A stretch of 64,000 bases of DNA from an uncultured Bacteroidota bacterium (GCA_902587325.1 CACIKV010000005.1:1-64000), one strand, 5' to 3'; counted from the first letter of the stretch, positions 1 to 9,511 are shown. Notes: generated by a model from the letters alone, not told the origin. Program-made: numbers and translations.

Positions 1-1626
1 AGGAACTATCCATTCTTTTTCTTCACTTTTAGATCTCAATTTTGAAATATTTTTAATTCTTTTCCACCCTGGTCCACCAGGGTTAGTTTTTTCATAAAAT
101 TTAATTAAGGTTTCATCATCATCTGGTTTTGTCATAAATGTCACTGTAATCCATACAAAGGTAGTTATTAATACAACTAATGGAAACTTAAAGTAAGGTT
201 GAATAAAATTTTCGTTAAAAATTAAATCTCCAATTGGGCTAAATTCAAATAATACAGAAACAATACCAGAACAAATCATAGCTGCAATTTCACTCCAAGC
301 GTTAATTCGCCACCAAAACCATCTTAATATAAATATTGAGCCTGTACCTGCACCAAACATTAAAATAATTTGAAACAATTGAAGTGCATTGTTTAAAACA
401 AGAGCAATTAAAGAACTTATAATCATTAGAAATACAACAGAAATTCTGCCAACATTTACCAATTTTCTTTCTGAAGCATCTTTTCCAATTAAGGATTTGT
501 AAAAATCATTGACAACATAGGAGGATCCCCAATTTAAATGTGTTGAAATAGTAGACATGTAAGCAGACACCAGAGATGCTAATACCAAACCCAAAAGTCC
601 TGATGGTAATAATGTTAACATTGCGGGGTATGCTAAATCATGACCTATTTTATCTTCTCCAACATTTGGAAATGTTTCTCTGATAGAATCTAAATCGGGA
701 AAAATAATCAATGAAGCAAGGGCAACTAAAATCCATGGCCAGGGTCTTAGTGAATAATGCATAATATTAAAAAATAAAGTAGCGCCAAGCGAATGATTTT
801 CATTTTTAGCGGCAAGCATCCTTTGAGCGATGTATCCACCTCCACCAGGTTCAGCACCTGGATACCATGAACTCCACCATTGCACAGCTAAGGGAATTAT
901 TAATAAAGTCCACAACAATTCTTTATCAGACAAATCGGGGAAAATTGAAACTTTTGATGAAACAACTTCATTAGTTAAAATACCTGTAATTCCACCAACA
1001 TCTGGTAAATTAATTAAGTAATATGCAGCACCTATTGATCCTGCCATTGCAGTAAAAAAAAGAATAAAATCTGTATAAACTACTCCTCTAAAACCTCCAA
1101 CAGCACTAAATACTAAAGTAACTCCACCTGCATACAATACAGTTTCAATGGCCGAAATATCAAGCATTATAGCACCAATTTTAATAGCAGCTAATGTAAC
1201 TCCAGCCATTGCTAAAACATTAAAAATAATTCCTAGATAAATCGAACGAAACCCCCTTAAAAATTTTCCAGCAGTACCACTATATCTTAAATCATAAAAT
1301 TCCATATCAGTATTTACACCAGATCTTCTCCATAATTTTGCATATACAAAGACAGTCAATAACCCTGTAAGTAGAAAAATCCACCAAACCCAGTTTCCAG
1401 AAACACCATTTTGCCTTACGATATCAGTTACTAAATTTGGAGTGTCTGTAGAAAATGTTGTTGCAACCATAGAAAGTCCTAACAACCACCATGGCATTGT
1501 TCTTCCTGAAAGGAAATATTCACTTGAGCTTTGTGATGATTTTCTTGAAACAGCAAAACCAATTGCTAATACAAGAAAGAAAAAAAAGAATATAATTATT
1601 TTGTCAAAACTAGTTAGCTGTATCAT
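1..1626 (-). CDS. Sodium:solute symporter (SSS family), 3' end outside the window
   Basis: The reading frame is open from an ATG at 1626 to the window edge, giving 542 visible residues that begin MIQLTSFDK and end at E-W-I-V-P. Many hydrophobic helices, an N-terminal helix followed by S-S-S-E-Y-F-L-S-G-R, and the later stretch with S-T-H-L-N-W-G-S-S-Y are typical of sodium-coupled SSS carriers of sugars, inositol or organic acids. It would sit in the inner membrane. It starts 31 bases after the stop of the nucleotidyltransferase-like gene and is the third gene of a minus-strand unit led by a sulfatase, so it may import the desulfated product (inference). The substrate cannot be read from sequence. 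SSS proteins of this type often run to about 550-600 residues, so little should be missing. Confidence 0.9.
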   Translation of the reverse strand, partial: MIQLTSFDKIIIFFFFFLVLAIGFAVSRKSSQSSSEYFLSGRTMPWWLLGLSMVATTFSTDTPNLVTDIVRQNGVSGNWVWWIFLLTGLLTVFVYAKLWRRSGVNTDMEFYDLRYSGTAGKFLRGFRSIYLGIIFNVLAMAGVTLAAIKIGAIMLDISAIETVLYAGGVTLVFSAVGGFRGVVYTDFILFFTAMAGSIGAAYYLINLPDVGGITGILTNEVVSSKVSIFPDLSDKELLWTLLIIPLAVQWWSSWYPGAEPGGGGYIAQRMLAAKNENHSLGATLFFNIMHYSLRPWPWILVALASLIIFPDLDSIRETFPNVGEDKIGHDLAYPAMLTLLPSGLLGLVLASLVSAYMSTISTHLNWGSSYVVNDFYKSLIGKDASERKLVNVGRISVVFLMIISSLIALVLNNALQLFQIILMFGAGTGSIFILRWFWWRINAWSEIAAMICSGIVSVLFEFSPIGDLIFNENFIQPYFKFPLVVLITTFVWITVTFMTKPDDDETLIKFYEKTNPGGPGWKRIKNISKLRSKSEEKEWIVP

Positions 1627-1657
1627 ATATTTAAAAGTAGAAAATCATTTTTTATTA

Positions 1658-2488
1658 TCATAAATCAAACAACTTATTTATCTCACTTATATCTGATTTT
1701 GATGTAAGATCTGGCACATGTTCAGAAATAGGAATTCCTTTCATATATGAGCTACTTTCATTAATCATGTTCATTATTGCAGTAGGAAGTTCTTTTTCTT
1801 TCCTAATTGGGTTTAAGGGACAATTTTCTAAAAACTTAAATATTTCACCACTAAACTTAAAAATATTCATACTAACTCTAATCTTATTTGAACTGTCGAC
1901 ATTGTCTTGAACTTGTTCGGGTGTTGGCTTTTCAATAAAGAAATTTAAATTATTATCCGAGTCCATTTTTACAATTGAAAATGAGGAAACTCTTTCTTCG
2001 GGGAATGCTAAATAATCTCTATCATATGCTAAAAAAGCATTAGTATATTCATTGTTCTTTATTAAATTAAAGGCGTTTACTGAATAAAGATTATCACTAT
2101 TACAAACACAGAAAGATGATTGTTTTAATTCTGGTATTTGTTTCATAGTTTGATAGACTGCATCAGAGGTTCCTAATGGCTTAAGTCTATCATTTGGTAT
2201 TTCTTGAATGGCAAATTGAATATTAAAATCAAATTCATTATTAAATTTTTCAATAGCATTTTTAAAACTCTCAAAATCTTTACTTACAAGTAAAATAACA
2301 TTATTAAAACCTGCTTTTGAAATATTTTTTAATAAATAAAATATAAAGGGTTTATTATTTCCAAATGTAATTAATGATTTACTTGATTTATTTGCTTGCT
2401 CAACTTTTTCATTCTCTAATTCAGTATCTTCAGATGTCTTCATTCTTGAGGACATTCCTCCAGCTAGTATAACGATTGTTTCAGTCAT
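1658..2488 (-). CDS. Nucleotidyltransferase (NDP-sugar pyrophosphorylase-like)
   Basis: This 276-residue protein starts M-T-E-T-I-V-I-L-A-G-G-M-S-S-R-M, the glycine-rich nucleotide-binding start of the NTP_transferase fold, and has C-N-S-D-N near residue 130, matching the family's metal-binding Asp region. Family members join a sugar phosphate to an NTP to make an NDP-sugar. A polar insert of about 20 residues separates the glycine motif from the first conserved lysine region, which is longer than usual. It lies between a sulfatase and a symporter with gaps of 33 and 31 bases, so the three are probably cotranscribed. The fold call is firm; the sugar and nucleotide are unknown. Confidence 0.8.
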   Translation of the reverse strand: MTETIVILAGGMSSRMKTSEDTELENEKVEQANKSSKSLITFGNNKPFIFYLLKNISKAGFNNVILLVSKDFESFKNAIEKFNNEFDFNIQFAIQEIPNDRLKPLGTSDAVYQTMKQIPELKQSSFCVCNSDNLYSVNAFNLIKNNEYTNAFLAYDRDYLAFPEERVSSFSIVKMDSDNNLNFFIEKPTPEQVQDNVDSSNKIRVSMNIFKFSGEIFKFLENCPLNPIRKEKELPTAIMNMINESSSYMKGIPISEHVPDLTSKSDISEINKLFDL

Positions 2489-2521
2489 ATTGATTAAACT
2501 TTTAGCAAAGATATTACACCA

Positions 2522-4054
2522 TTATTTATCTATTCCCTTAATCTTAAATTTTTCAAGTGCAGGAGATGTTCTGGCATCTAACATGATTGATTCAATTTTT
2601 TCTACAATCATTGGATTATCATCTGAAACATTATTTAGTTCTGTAATATCATCTTCAAGGTTAAATAATTTTAGAGGCTGAGGTCCCTTTTGAAGATCAG
2701 TTTTAATTCCTTTCCATTTACCATATCTAACAGCTTGTAAACCTCCTTTGCTAGCAATTTCCCAATATAAATATTTATGTTTTTTTTGATTTTCGTCAAT
2801 TAGTGTGGGCAAATAACTTATTCCATCAATCTTGTAAGGCGAATCAATATCAAGAATTTCACATACCGTAGGAAAAAAATCTTGAAAACCAGAAATATGA
2901 TCAGATTTCGATCCTTTTGTAATTAATTTTGGCCACGATGCAATAAACGGAACTCTAATTCCACCCTCATACACACTCCCTTTTAGTCTATTACTTTCAC
3001 CATTAAGGATTCCAGCACTATTAAAAAAATCTGTATCCACCTCTTTTTTGAAAGTTGGCCCATTATCACTTGTAAATATTATTAAAGTATTTTCATATTT
3101 ACCAATTTCCTTTAACTTTTCAACTATTTCTCCGACTTGCTCATCCATATAGCTTATCATAGCAGCATAAGTTGCCTTAGGAGTTAAGCTTGGATAATAA
3201 GATTTACCTGTAAAAGGTTCTTCTTTGCCAAATTTATCTCTATAATAATTTTCCCACTCACTAGGTGCTTGTAAAGCCAAATGCGGAATTTGATTTGCAT
3301 AATAAACAAAAAAATTATTGTTTTTATTTTTTTCAATAAAATCTATTAGTTCATCTTGTATGAGAGTGGGTGCATAATCTTTCTGATTAAATGGTTCATA
3401 ATTTACTGGATCATACTTATCTAAATAATTGTCTAAACCTCTTCCTCTTTCAATTATATAATTATCTAAAATGACTCTTTCTTCATTCCTCCAAAGGTGT
3501 GAGGGATAAAATGTATGAGCTATTCTTTGACAATTGTAACCATAAAAATGATCAAAACCTTTTTTATTTGGTATACTGTTAGTATTAGGAGCTCCCAATC
3601 CCCATTTTCCAAATATTCCAGTTTTATATCCTTTATTTTGTAGTAATTGTGCAATAGTTATAATTGAGTCAGGTAAGGGTCTTTGCCCCTCTAATGTATA
3701 ATCATCGAACATAGCTTTCAAGCTTCCAATATTTCCACGTTCACCCCACTCACCGTTATCTCTTATGGGGGTATTACCAGTGTGCAAACCTGTCATCAAA
3801 ACACTTCTAGATGGAGCGCAAACAGGAGATCCAGAATAATGATTTGTAAAAATCATTCCTTGCTGTGCTAACGCATCTATGTTTGGTGTTTCAATATGTT
3901 CCTGTCCATAAATTCCTAGTTCACCATAACCTAAATCATCAGCTAAAATGTAAATTATATTTGGACTATCATTAAATTTTTTTTCATCACAACTAATATT
4001 AAGCATTATAATCGATGTCAATATTAAAATTGTAAATATTCTTATTTTAATCAT
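2522..4054 (-). CDS. Secreted sulfatase, lipoprotein (arylsulfatase A-like)
   Basis: This 510-residue protein has a lipoprotein signal ending L-N-I-S-C (Cys22), so it should be exported and lipid-anchored. The type I sulfatase signature C-A-P-S-R is at residues 79-83, where Cys79 would become formylglycine. An early L-A-D-D-L-G-Y-G-E (D39, D40) supplies metal ligands, and a T-S-D-N-G-P motif lies later in the chain. Sulfatases hydrolyse sulfate esters from glycans or aryl compounds. It leads a minus-strand unit with the nucleotidyltransferase and symporter genes. The formylglycine-generating enzyme at 6453-7496 would activate it. The sulfated substrate is not predictable from sequence alone. 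Confidence 0.93.
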   Translation of the reverse strand: MIKIRIFTILILTSIIMLNISCDEKKFNDSPNIIYILADDLGYGELGIYGQEHIETPNIDALAQQGMIFTNHYSGSPVCAPSRSVLMTGLHTGNTPIRDNGEWGERGNIGSLKAMFDDYTLEGQRPLPDSIITIAQLLQNKGYKTGIFGKWGLGAPNTNSIPNKKGFDHFYGYNCQRIAHTFYPSHLWRNEERVILDNYIIERGRGLDNYLDKYDPVNYEPFNQKDYAPTLIQDELIDFIEKNKNNNFFVYYANQIPHLALQAPSEWENYYRDKFGKEEPFTGKSYYPSLTPKATYAAMISYMDEQVGEIVEKLKEIGKYENTLIIFTSDNGPTFKKEVDTDFFNSAGILNGESNRLKGSVYEGGIRVPFIASWPKLITKGSKSDHISGFQDFFPTVCEILDIDSPYKIDGISYLPTLIDENQKKHKYLYWEIASKGGLQAVRYGKWKGIKTDLQKGPQPLKLFNLEDDITELNNVSDDNPMIVEKIESIMLDARTSPALEKFKIKGIDK

Positions 4055-4122
4055 AAGTTAGTTATTAATAGGGTAATAAATATATCAAAACAATTTTACA
4101 ATAATTATCTTTACATTTTTGT

Positions 4123-5436
4123 ATGAAAGATGGATTTTCAAAATTATCTAAAGAAGAAAAGATAAAATGGGTCAACGAAACATTTTTTAATTCTGATTTT
4201 GAGAGCTTAGAATTAATTAAAAAATATTGGAATGAAGACAAATCCTTTCAAAAACTCCACGATGAATTTGCTGAAAACACATTAACTAATTTTTATCTGC
4301 CACTTGGTGTTGCCCCTAACTTTATAATTGATAATAAAAATTATACAATTCCAATGGTAACTGAAGAAAGCTCTGTGGTTGCTGCAGCGAGTAAAGCTGC
4401 AAAATATTGGTCTACAAGAGGTGGTTTTAAGTCAACTGTTATTAGTACGACCAAAACTGGTCAGATTCACTTTAAATTTAATGGTAGTTCAAAAAAAATT
4501 GAAACCTTTTTTATTTCAATTAAAAATAAACTTGAAGATTCATGCAAAGAAATAACAAAAAATATGAACAAAAGAGGTGGTGGAATCATTAATATCAATC
4601 TCTTGAATAAGACAAATTCAATTAAAGATTACTTTCAGATTGCTGTAAAATTTGATACCGTAGATTCAATGGGTGCTAATTTTATTAATTCATGTTTAGA
4701 ACAAATTGCATTAACATTTGAAACAGAATTTAATGAATCTAATATTTTTAATAAGAGTGATAAACTCAAAATAATTATGAGTATTCTATCGAATTATACA
4801 CCTGAATGTGTAGTCAAAGTTGAGTTAAAATCTAAAATTTCTAATTTAAAAAGTAAAGACATTTCTGATCCTGAAAATTTTGCTAAAAAATTTGTTGAAG
4901 CAGTTGAAATTGCTGAAAATGATATTTCAAGAGCCGTAACTCACAACAAGGGGATTATGAACGGAATTGATGCAGTTGTTATTGCAACTGGAAATGATTT
5001 CAGAGCAGTTGAAGCGGCTATACATGCCTACGCTTCCAAATATGGATCTTATATGAGCTTAACTCATGCAAAAATTGAAAATGATGAGTTTGTCTATTGG
5101 ATTGAAATTCCTATTTCAATTGGAACAGTTGGTGGAATAATCAATCTTCATCCAATGGTAAAATGGTGTCTAAACTTATTACAAAAACCAAATAGTAAAC
5201 AACTAATGAGTATCATTGGTGCAGCTGGTTTAGCTCAAAATTTTGCAGCTATTAAATCACTTATTACATCTGGTATTCAAGTTGGACATATGAAAATGCA
5301 TTTAATAAATATTTTAAATTCATTAGGTGCAGATGAGTATGAAAAAACAAAAATTGTTCAATATTTTAAAGCAAATAAAGTCACTTTTAATTCAGTCAAA
5401 ACAGCTCTTAAAAAATTAAGAAAAAATGAGTTATAG
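4123..5436 (+). CDS. Hydroxymethylglutaryl-CoA reductase, class II-like
   Basis: This 437-residue protein matches class II (bacterial) HMG-CoA reductases, which interconvert HMG-CoA and mevalonate. The catalytic set is visible: Glu81/Glu82 in T-E-E-S-S-V-V-A-A-A-S, Lys276 in N-K-G-I-M-N-G, Asp292 in A-T-G-N-D and His389 in V-G-H-M-K-M-H. The Lys-Asp spacing of 16 equals that of the Pseudomonas mevalonii enzyme. In Bacteroidota this enzyme acts biosynthetically in the mevalonate route to isoprenoids. Its 3' end overlaps the GHMP kinase gene by 11 bases, so the two are translationally linked. It starts only 68 bases from the divergent sulfatase gene. Confidence 0.94.
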   Translation: MKDGFSKLSKEEKIKWVNETFFNSDFESLELIKKYWNEDKSFQKLHDEFAENTLTNFYLPLGVAPNFIIDNKNYTIPMVTEESSVVAAASKAAKYWSTRGGFKSTVISTTKTGQIHFKFNGSSKKIETFFISIKNKLEDSCKEITKNMNKRGGGIININLLNKTNSIKDYFQIAVKFDTVDSMGANFINSCLEQIALTFETEFNESNIFNKSDKLKIIMSILSNYTPECVVKVELKSKISNLKSKDISDPENFAKKFVEAVEIAENDISRAVTHNKGIMNGIDAVVIATGNDFRAVEAAIHAYASKYGSYMSLTHAKIENDEFVYWIEIPISIGTVGGIINLHPMVKWCLNLLQKPNSKQLMSIIGAAGLAQNFAAIKSLITSGIQVGHMKMHLINILNSLGADEYEKTKIVQYFKANKVTFNSVKTALKKLRKNEL

Positions 5437-6334
5437 GATAGAGAGCTTTGGTAAACTTCTAATTTCTGGTGAATACTTAATTCTTAAAGGAGCAAAAGGA
5501 TTATCAATTCCAGTAAATTTTTCTCAAACACTAAATGTTGATGAAAACACAAGTGGATATTTTGACTGGAAAAGTTATGACAGTGATAAAAAAATCTGGT
5601 TCAGTTGTAAATTCAAAATTTCTGATTTTTACAACAAACAAAATTATAATAACAACCTATTATTATATGAAATCATAAAAAATTTAAATGAACTAAACCC
5701 TGGTATAATTTCAAATAAAAAAGGAGTATCATTTAAAACTAGTATGAACTTTAATCATAATTGGGGATTAGGTTCATCATCAACATTAATACATAATTTA
5801 TCAAAATGGGCAGATGTTGAACCATTTAGTGTATATTGGAAAGTTACCAGTGGCAGTGGATATGATTTAGCATCATGTAAATATGATAAACCAATTATAT
5901 ATCAATTAATTAAATCTGAAACGCCAAAAATTGAATCTGTAAATTTTTTTCCTGAATTCCATAAAAATTTATTCTTCATATACCTGGACAAAAAACAAAG
6001 TTCAAAATCTGAAATTGAATATTTTGATAAAATTAATATTTCATCAGAATATATATTTAAAGTAAATAGAATTACTGAAAAAATGATTAAATGCAATAAT
6101 GTTACAGATTTTCAAAATCTATTAAACCAACATGAAAAAATATTATCCGAAGTATTAAATAAAAAAAGCATTAAGGAAGAGTTATTTAATGATTATGATG
6201 GTGAAATTAAAAGTCTTGGAGCGTGGGGAGGTGATTTTATTTTAGCAGTTGGAAATGAAAATTCCAAAGATTATTTTAAAGAGAAGGGTTACAAAATAAT
6301 TTTTTCTTTTGATCAAATGTTAAAAAACACTTAA
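5426..6334 (+). CDS. GHMP kinase of the GYDIA type, probable mevalonate pathway kinase
   Basis: This 302-residue protein has the GHMP kinase phosphate-binding loop N-W-G-L-G-S-S-S-T (about residues 112-120) and a later G-S-G-Y-D-L-A segment, the variant of G-Y-D-I-A that names a kinase family found in Bacteroidota beside HMG-CoA reductase. The start overlaps the reductase stop by 11 bases. It probably phosphorylates mevalonate or phosphomevalonate, but this is inferred from the neighbour; the exact substrate of the family is not something I can confirm. A bidirectional terminator follows at 6412-6450. Confidence 0.82.
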   Translation: MSYRIESFGKLLISGEYLILKGAKGLSIPVNFSQTLNVDENTSGYFDWKSYDSDKKIWFSCKFKISDFYNKQNYNNNLLLYEIIKNLNELNPGIISNKKGVSFKTSMNFNHNWGLGSSSTLIHNLSKWADVEPFSVYWKVTSGSGYDLASCKYDKPIIYQLIKSETPKIESVNFFPEFHKNLFFIYLDKKQSSKSEIEYFDKINISSEYIFKVNRITEKMIKCNNVTDFQNLLNQHEKILSEVLNKKSIKEELFNDYDGEIKSLGAWGGDFILAVGNENSKDYFKEKGYKIIFSFDQMLKNT

Positions 6335-6411
6335 TGATAATAGTTTGGCACGATTAATGAAATATATATAACTCAGAAAGTATACAATATTTTTTGGTTA
6401 GTTGTTGTTTT

Positions 6412-6452
6412 AAATGCCTGTATCATCCACAAAAGATACAGGCATTTTATTT
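6412..6452. terminator. Bidirectional rho-independent terminator between converging genes
   Basis: A perfect 13-base-pair stem (6412-6424 with 6435-6447) encloses a 10-base loop and is followed by T-rich sequence on the plus strand and preceded by A/T-rich sequence that serves the minus strand. It sits between the GHMP kinase (plus) and the formylglycine-generating enzyme gene (minus), whose stop codon is at 6453, so it can end both transcripts. Confidence 0.88.
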
Positions 6453-7496
6453 TTACTTTGCCGAAACAACTGTCCTAAAACCAGTATGCAAAGAACTACT
6501 ATCTGGTGTTGTTTTCATTCTTGCAGCATTTCTATAACCACTACAATACGAATCATTACATAAAAAACTACCTCCCCTTATAACTTTCTTTTTACTAAAA
6601 GGTTCTGCAGGATCATAACTAGAATTTGGCCCTTTAGGATTTAAGGAACCTGTTTTTGGTAGCATTGAATAATAATTTGCATGATACCAATCAAAACACC
6701 ATTCCCAAACATTTCCAGCAATATCATAAATACCATAGTTGTTTGGCTTAAAAGATTTTATTGGTGAAGCATAATAGAATTTATCATTAATATCATTTTT
6801 AGTGGGAAATTCTCCTTCCCATATATTTGCTTTTAACTCTCCGATATCAACTTTTTCATTACCCCAACTGTAAATATTATTAATCTTACCACCTCTTGAT
6901 GCGTACTCAAATTCAGCTTCAGTTGGTAATCTTTTACCTGACCACTTACAATACTCATTTGCATCTTCCCAGCTAATATGAACTACAGGATAATTTTCTT
7001 TATCATCAATATTGCTTCCAGGTCCAAACGGTTGCCTCCAATTTGCATTTTTTATCAAAGACCACCATTTTGAATAATCATTTAGATTTGATACGGAAGT
7101 TTCTTTAAAAACAAGTGATGCAGGACTTAATAGACTGTCATGTGGCTTTGGGGTATTTGGTGGTAAAATTTTTTTTATTTCTTGCCAATCTATTTTTCTC
7201 TCAGCGGTCGTAATATATCCTGTTTCATCAACAAATTTTTTAAACTCAGCATTTGTTACCTCACTCTCATCCATCCAAAAAGAACTGATTGTAACAACAT
7301 GTTTTGGATACTCATCTTGTCTTGCTTCATCATTATCCCCACCCATTTCAAAATTTCCACCAGGAATAAAAATCATTCCCTCTTTTGATACTATTTTATC
7401 TTTTTTTGGATTAGAATTGTTACATGAAATATTGATAATCAATACAATACAAATTATTGATCTCAATGTTATTTTATTTCCAGAATAATTTATCAT
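6453..7496 (-). CDS. Formylglycine-generating enzyme (sulfatase-modifying factor), lipoprotein
   Basis: This 347-residue SUMF1/FGE-sulfatase domain protein has a lipoprotein signal ending I-N-I-S-C (Cys25). The C-terminal segment G-G-S-F-L-C-N-D-S-Y-C carries Cys313 and Cys318, the same spacing as the copper-binding active-site pair of human FGE (Cys336/Cys341), and continues with R-x-A-A-R and T-P-D-S-S as in genuine FGEs. Such enzymes oxidise the sulfatase Cys to formylglycine. Likely clients are the two sulfatases in this window (Cys79 and Cys65). The lipoprotein signal implies action after export, in the periplasm or at a membrane (inference). It is transcribed divergently from the ten-gene operon that starts at 7584. 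Confidence 0.92.
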   Translation of the reverse strand: MINYSGNKITLRSIICIVLIINISCNNSNPKKDKIVSKEGMIFIPGGNFEMGGDNDEARQDEYPKHVVTISSFWMDESEVTNAEFKKFVDETGYITTAERKIDWQEIKKILPPNTPKPHDSLLSPASLVFKETSVSNLNDYSKWWSLIKNANWRQPFGPGSNIDDKENYPVVHISWEDANEYCKWSGKRLPTEAEFEYASRGGKINNIYSWGNEKVDIGELKANIWEGEFPTKNDINDKFYYASPIKSFKPNNYGIYDIAGNVWEWCFDWYHANYYSMLPKTGSLNPKGPNSSYDPAEPFSKKKVIRGGSFLCNDSYCSGYRNAARMKTTPDSSSLHTGFRTVVSAK

Positions 7497-7583
7497 TTTA
7501 GAAAATTAATCAATTAATTAAACATTCTATGATTTTTATAAAATTATGATTAATTTAAAAAAATCAACAACAACTAACTTTTT

Positions 7584-7838
7584 ATGAAATCTAAAAAATC
7601 TAAGGATTATTGGAGGAAGAATTTAAAGTATTTAATTATTCTTTTGACAATATGGTTTACAGTATCTTTTGGCTTTGGTGTAATTCTAGTCGATCAATTG
7701 AACACATTTCAATTTTTTGGTTTTAAATTAGGATTTTGGTTTGCTCAGCAAGGCTCAATATATGTATTTGTTGTTTTAATTTTTGTGTATATATATTTAA
7801 TGAATCGATTAGATAAAAACTTTAGATCAAGCAAATGA
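7584..7838 (+). CDS. DUF4212 small subunit of a sodium/solute symporter
   Basis: This 84-residue protein has two hydrophobic helices (about residues 14-36 and 52-72) and the conserved W-F-x-x-Q-x-S motif region (F-W-F-A-Q-Q-G-S) of DUF4212, the small partner encoded just before a class of SSS carriers. Its stop overlaps the start of the large subunit by four bases (ATGA), indicating translational coupling. It opens a ten-gene operon. Its role is probably to help assemble or stabilise the carrier in the inner membrane. Confidence 0.9.
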   Translation: MKSKKSKDYWRKNLKYLIILLTIWFTVSFGFGVILVDQLNTFQFFGFKLGFWFAQQGSIYVFVVLIFVYIYLMNRLDKNFRSSK

Positions 7839-9511
7839 GTCTTCAATTTTCAATTTGGTTAATAGTTGGATTAACTTTTGCTTTATATATAGGCATTGCG
7901 ATTTGGTCAAGAGCAAGTTCAACAAATGAGTTTTATGTAGCTGGTAAAGGGGTCCATCCAATAGCCAATGGGATGGCAACTGCTGCGGATTGGATGAGTG
8001 CAGCATCTTTTATTTCAATGGCAGGGATTATATCATTCCTGGGTTATGATGGTTCTGTTTACTTAATGGGATGGACAGGAGGATATGTTTTACTGGCTTT
8101 ACTTCTAGCACCTTACTTAAGAAAATTTGGAAAGTTTACCGTCCCGGCATTTATAGGCGACAGATATTACTCTAATACTGCAAGAACAGTTGCTGTATTT
8201 TGTGCTCTAATTGTATCGTTTACATATATAGCTGGTCAGATGAGAGGGGTTGGCGTTGTTTTTTCAAGATATCTTGAGGTTGATATTAATTCGGGGGTAT
8301 TTATAGGAATGGGAATTGTTTTATTTTATGCGATTCTTGGTGGAATGAAAGGTATAACTTATACTCAAGTCGCTCAATATTGTGTATTAATTTTTGCTTT
8401 CATGGTTCCTGCTATTTTTATTTCGATAGAAATGACTAATAACCCTATCCCTCAATTTGGATTTGGATCAGTAGGATCTGATGGTGTATACTTACTTGAC
8501 AAACTTAATGGGCTTCATCAAGAATTAGGATTTAGTCAATATACTTCTGGATCAAAATCAAAACTGGATATTTTCTTTACCACTGCTGCATTAATGATTG
8601 GAACAGCAGGTTTACCACATGTAATCGTAAGATTTTTTACTGTAAAAAAAGTAAGTGATGCAAGAAAATCAGCTGGATGGGCTTTACTATTTATAGCAAT
8701 ATTATACACTACAGCTCCTGCTATTGCAGTTTTTGCAAGAACAAATTTGATAGAAACAGTTTCAGAAAAAAATTATAATGATATGCCCTCTTGGTTTAAA
8801 AAATGGGAGGACACAGGGTTATTAGAGTTTAACGATAAAAACAATGATCAAATTATACAATATAACGGTGATGACACTATTAATGAATTAACAATTGATA
8901 GAGATATTATGGTTTTAGCTAATCCCGAAATCGCACAACTACCTAACTGGGTAATTGCTTTGTTAGCTGCCGGTGCTTTAGCAGCAGCATTATCCACGGC
9001 TGCGGGGCTTCTCTTGGTAATTTCATCATCAGTTTCACATGATTTAATTAAGAGAATAGTTAAACCTGATATTACAGAAAAAGGCGAACTTATAGCAGCA
9101 AGACTCTCAGCTTTTTTTGCTGTACTACTAGCTGGATATTTTGGCATTAATCCTCCTGACTTTGTTGCTGCAACTGTCGCTCTTGCTTTTGGTTTAGCAG
9201 CTGCATCCTTTTTTCCTGCTATTGTATTAGGCATATTTTATAAAAGGATGAATAAAGAAGGTGCTATTTCTGGTATGATAATAGGAATATTATTAATGCT
9301 ATTTTACATGACAAAATTTAAATTTGGATGGTTTGGTGGAGGAGATTCTTCAGATTGGTGGTTTGGAATATCCCCTGAGGGATTTGGAACTGTAGCAATG
9401 ATTGTAAATTTTATAGTTTCTATTACAATTTCAAATTTAACTAAAGAACCGCCTAAAGAAATTATCGATTTAGTTGAAAACATTAGACTTCCAAATGATA
9501 CTGACGATTAA
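7835..9511 (+). CDS. Sodium:solute symporter, large subunit (acetate-permease-like)
   Basis: This 558-residue protein has about 13 predicted membrane helices. The early segment F-Y-V-A-G-K-G-V-H-P and A-A-D-W-M-S-A-A-S-F match the SSS subfamily that pairs with DUF4212, related to acetate/pyruvate permeases. It would couple sodium entry to uptake of a small organic acid or similar solute. The stop codon shares its last base with the next ATG (TAATG), so the downstream hydrolase is in the same transcript. The substrate is unknown; carboxylates released by the operon's esterases are an attractive guess. Confidence 0.92.
   Translation: MSLQFSIWLIVGLTFALYIGIAIWSRASSTNEFYVAGKGVHPIANGMATAADWMSAASFISMAGIISFLGYDGSVYLMGWTGGYVLLALLLAPYLRKFGKFTVPAFIGDRYYSNTARTVAVFCALIVSFTYIAGQMRGVGVVFSRYLEVDINSGVFIGMGIVLFYAILGGMKGITYTQVAQYCVLIFAFMVPAIFISIEMTNNPIPQFGFGSVGSDGVYLLDKLNGLHQELGFSQYTSGSKSKLDIFFTTAALMIGTAGLPHVIVRFFTVKKVSDARKSAGWALLFIAILYTTAPAIAVFARTNLIETVSEKNYNDMPSWFKKWEDTGLLEFNDKNNDQIIQYNGDDTINELTIDRDIMVLANPEIAQLPNWVIALLAAGALAAALSTAAGLLLVISSSVSHDLIKRIVKPDITEKGELIAARLSAFFAVLLAGYFGINPPDFVAATVALAFGLAAASFFPAIVLGIFYKRMNKEGAISGMIIGILLMLFYMTKFKFGWFGGGDSSDWWFGISPEGFGTVAMIVNFIVSITISNLTKEPPKEIIDLVENIRLPNDTDD

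Noticed and set aside
8848-9234. Open frame of 128 codons opposite the large SSS gene
   Set aside because: It lies fully inside a well-conserved membrane protein gene and its Ala/Lys-rich translation looks like the antisense of hydrophobic codons.
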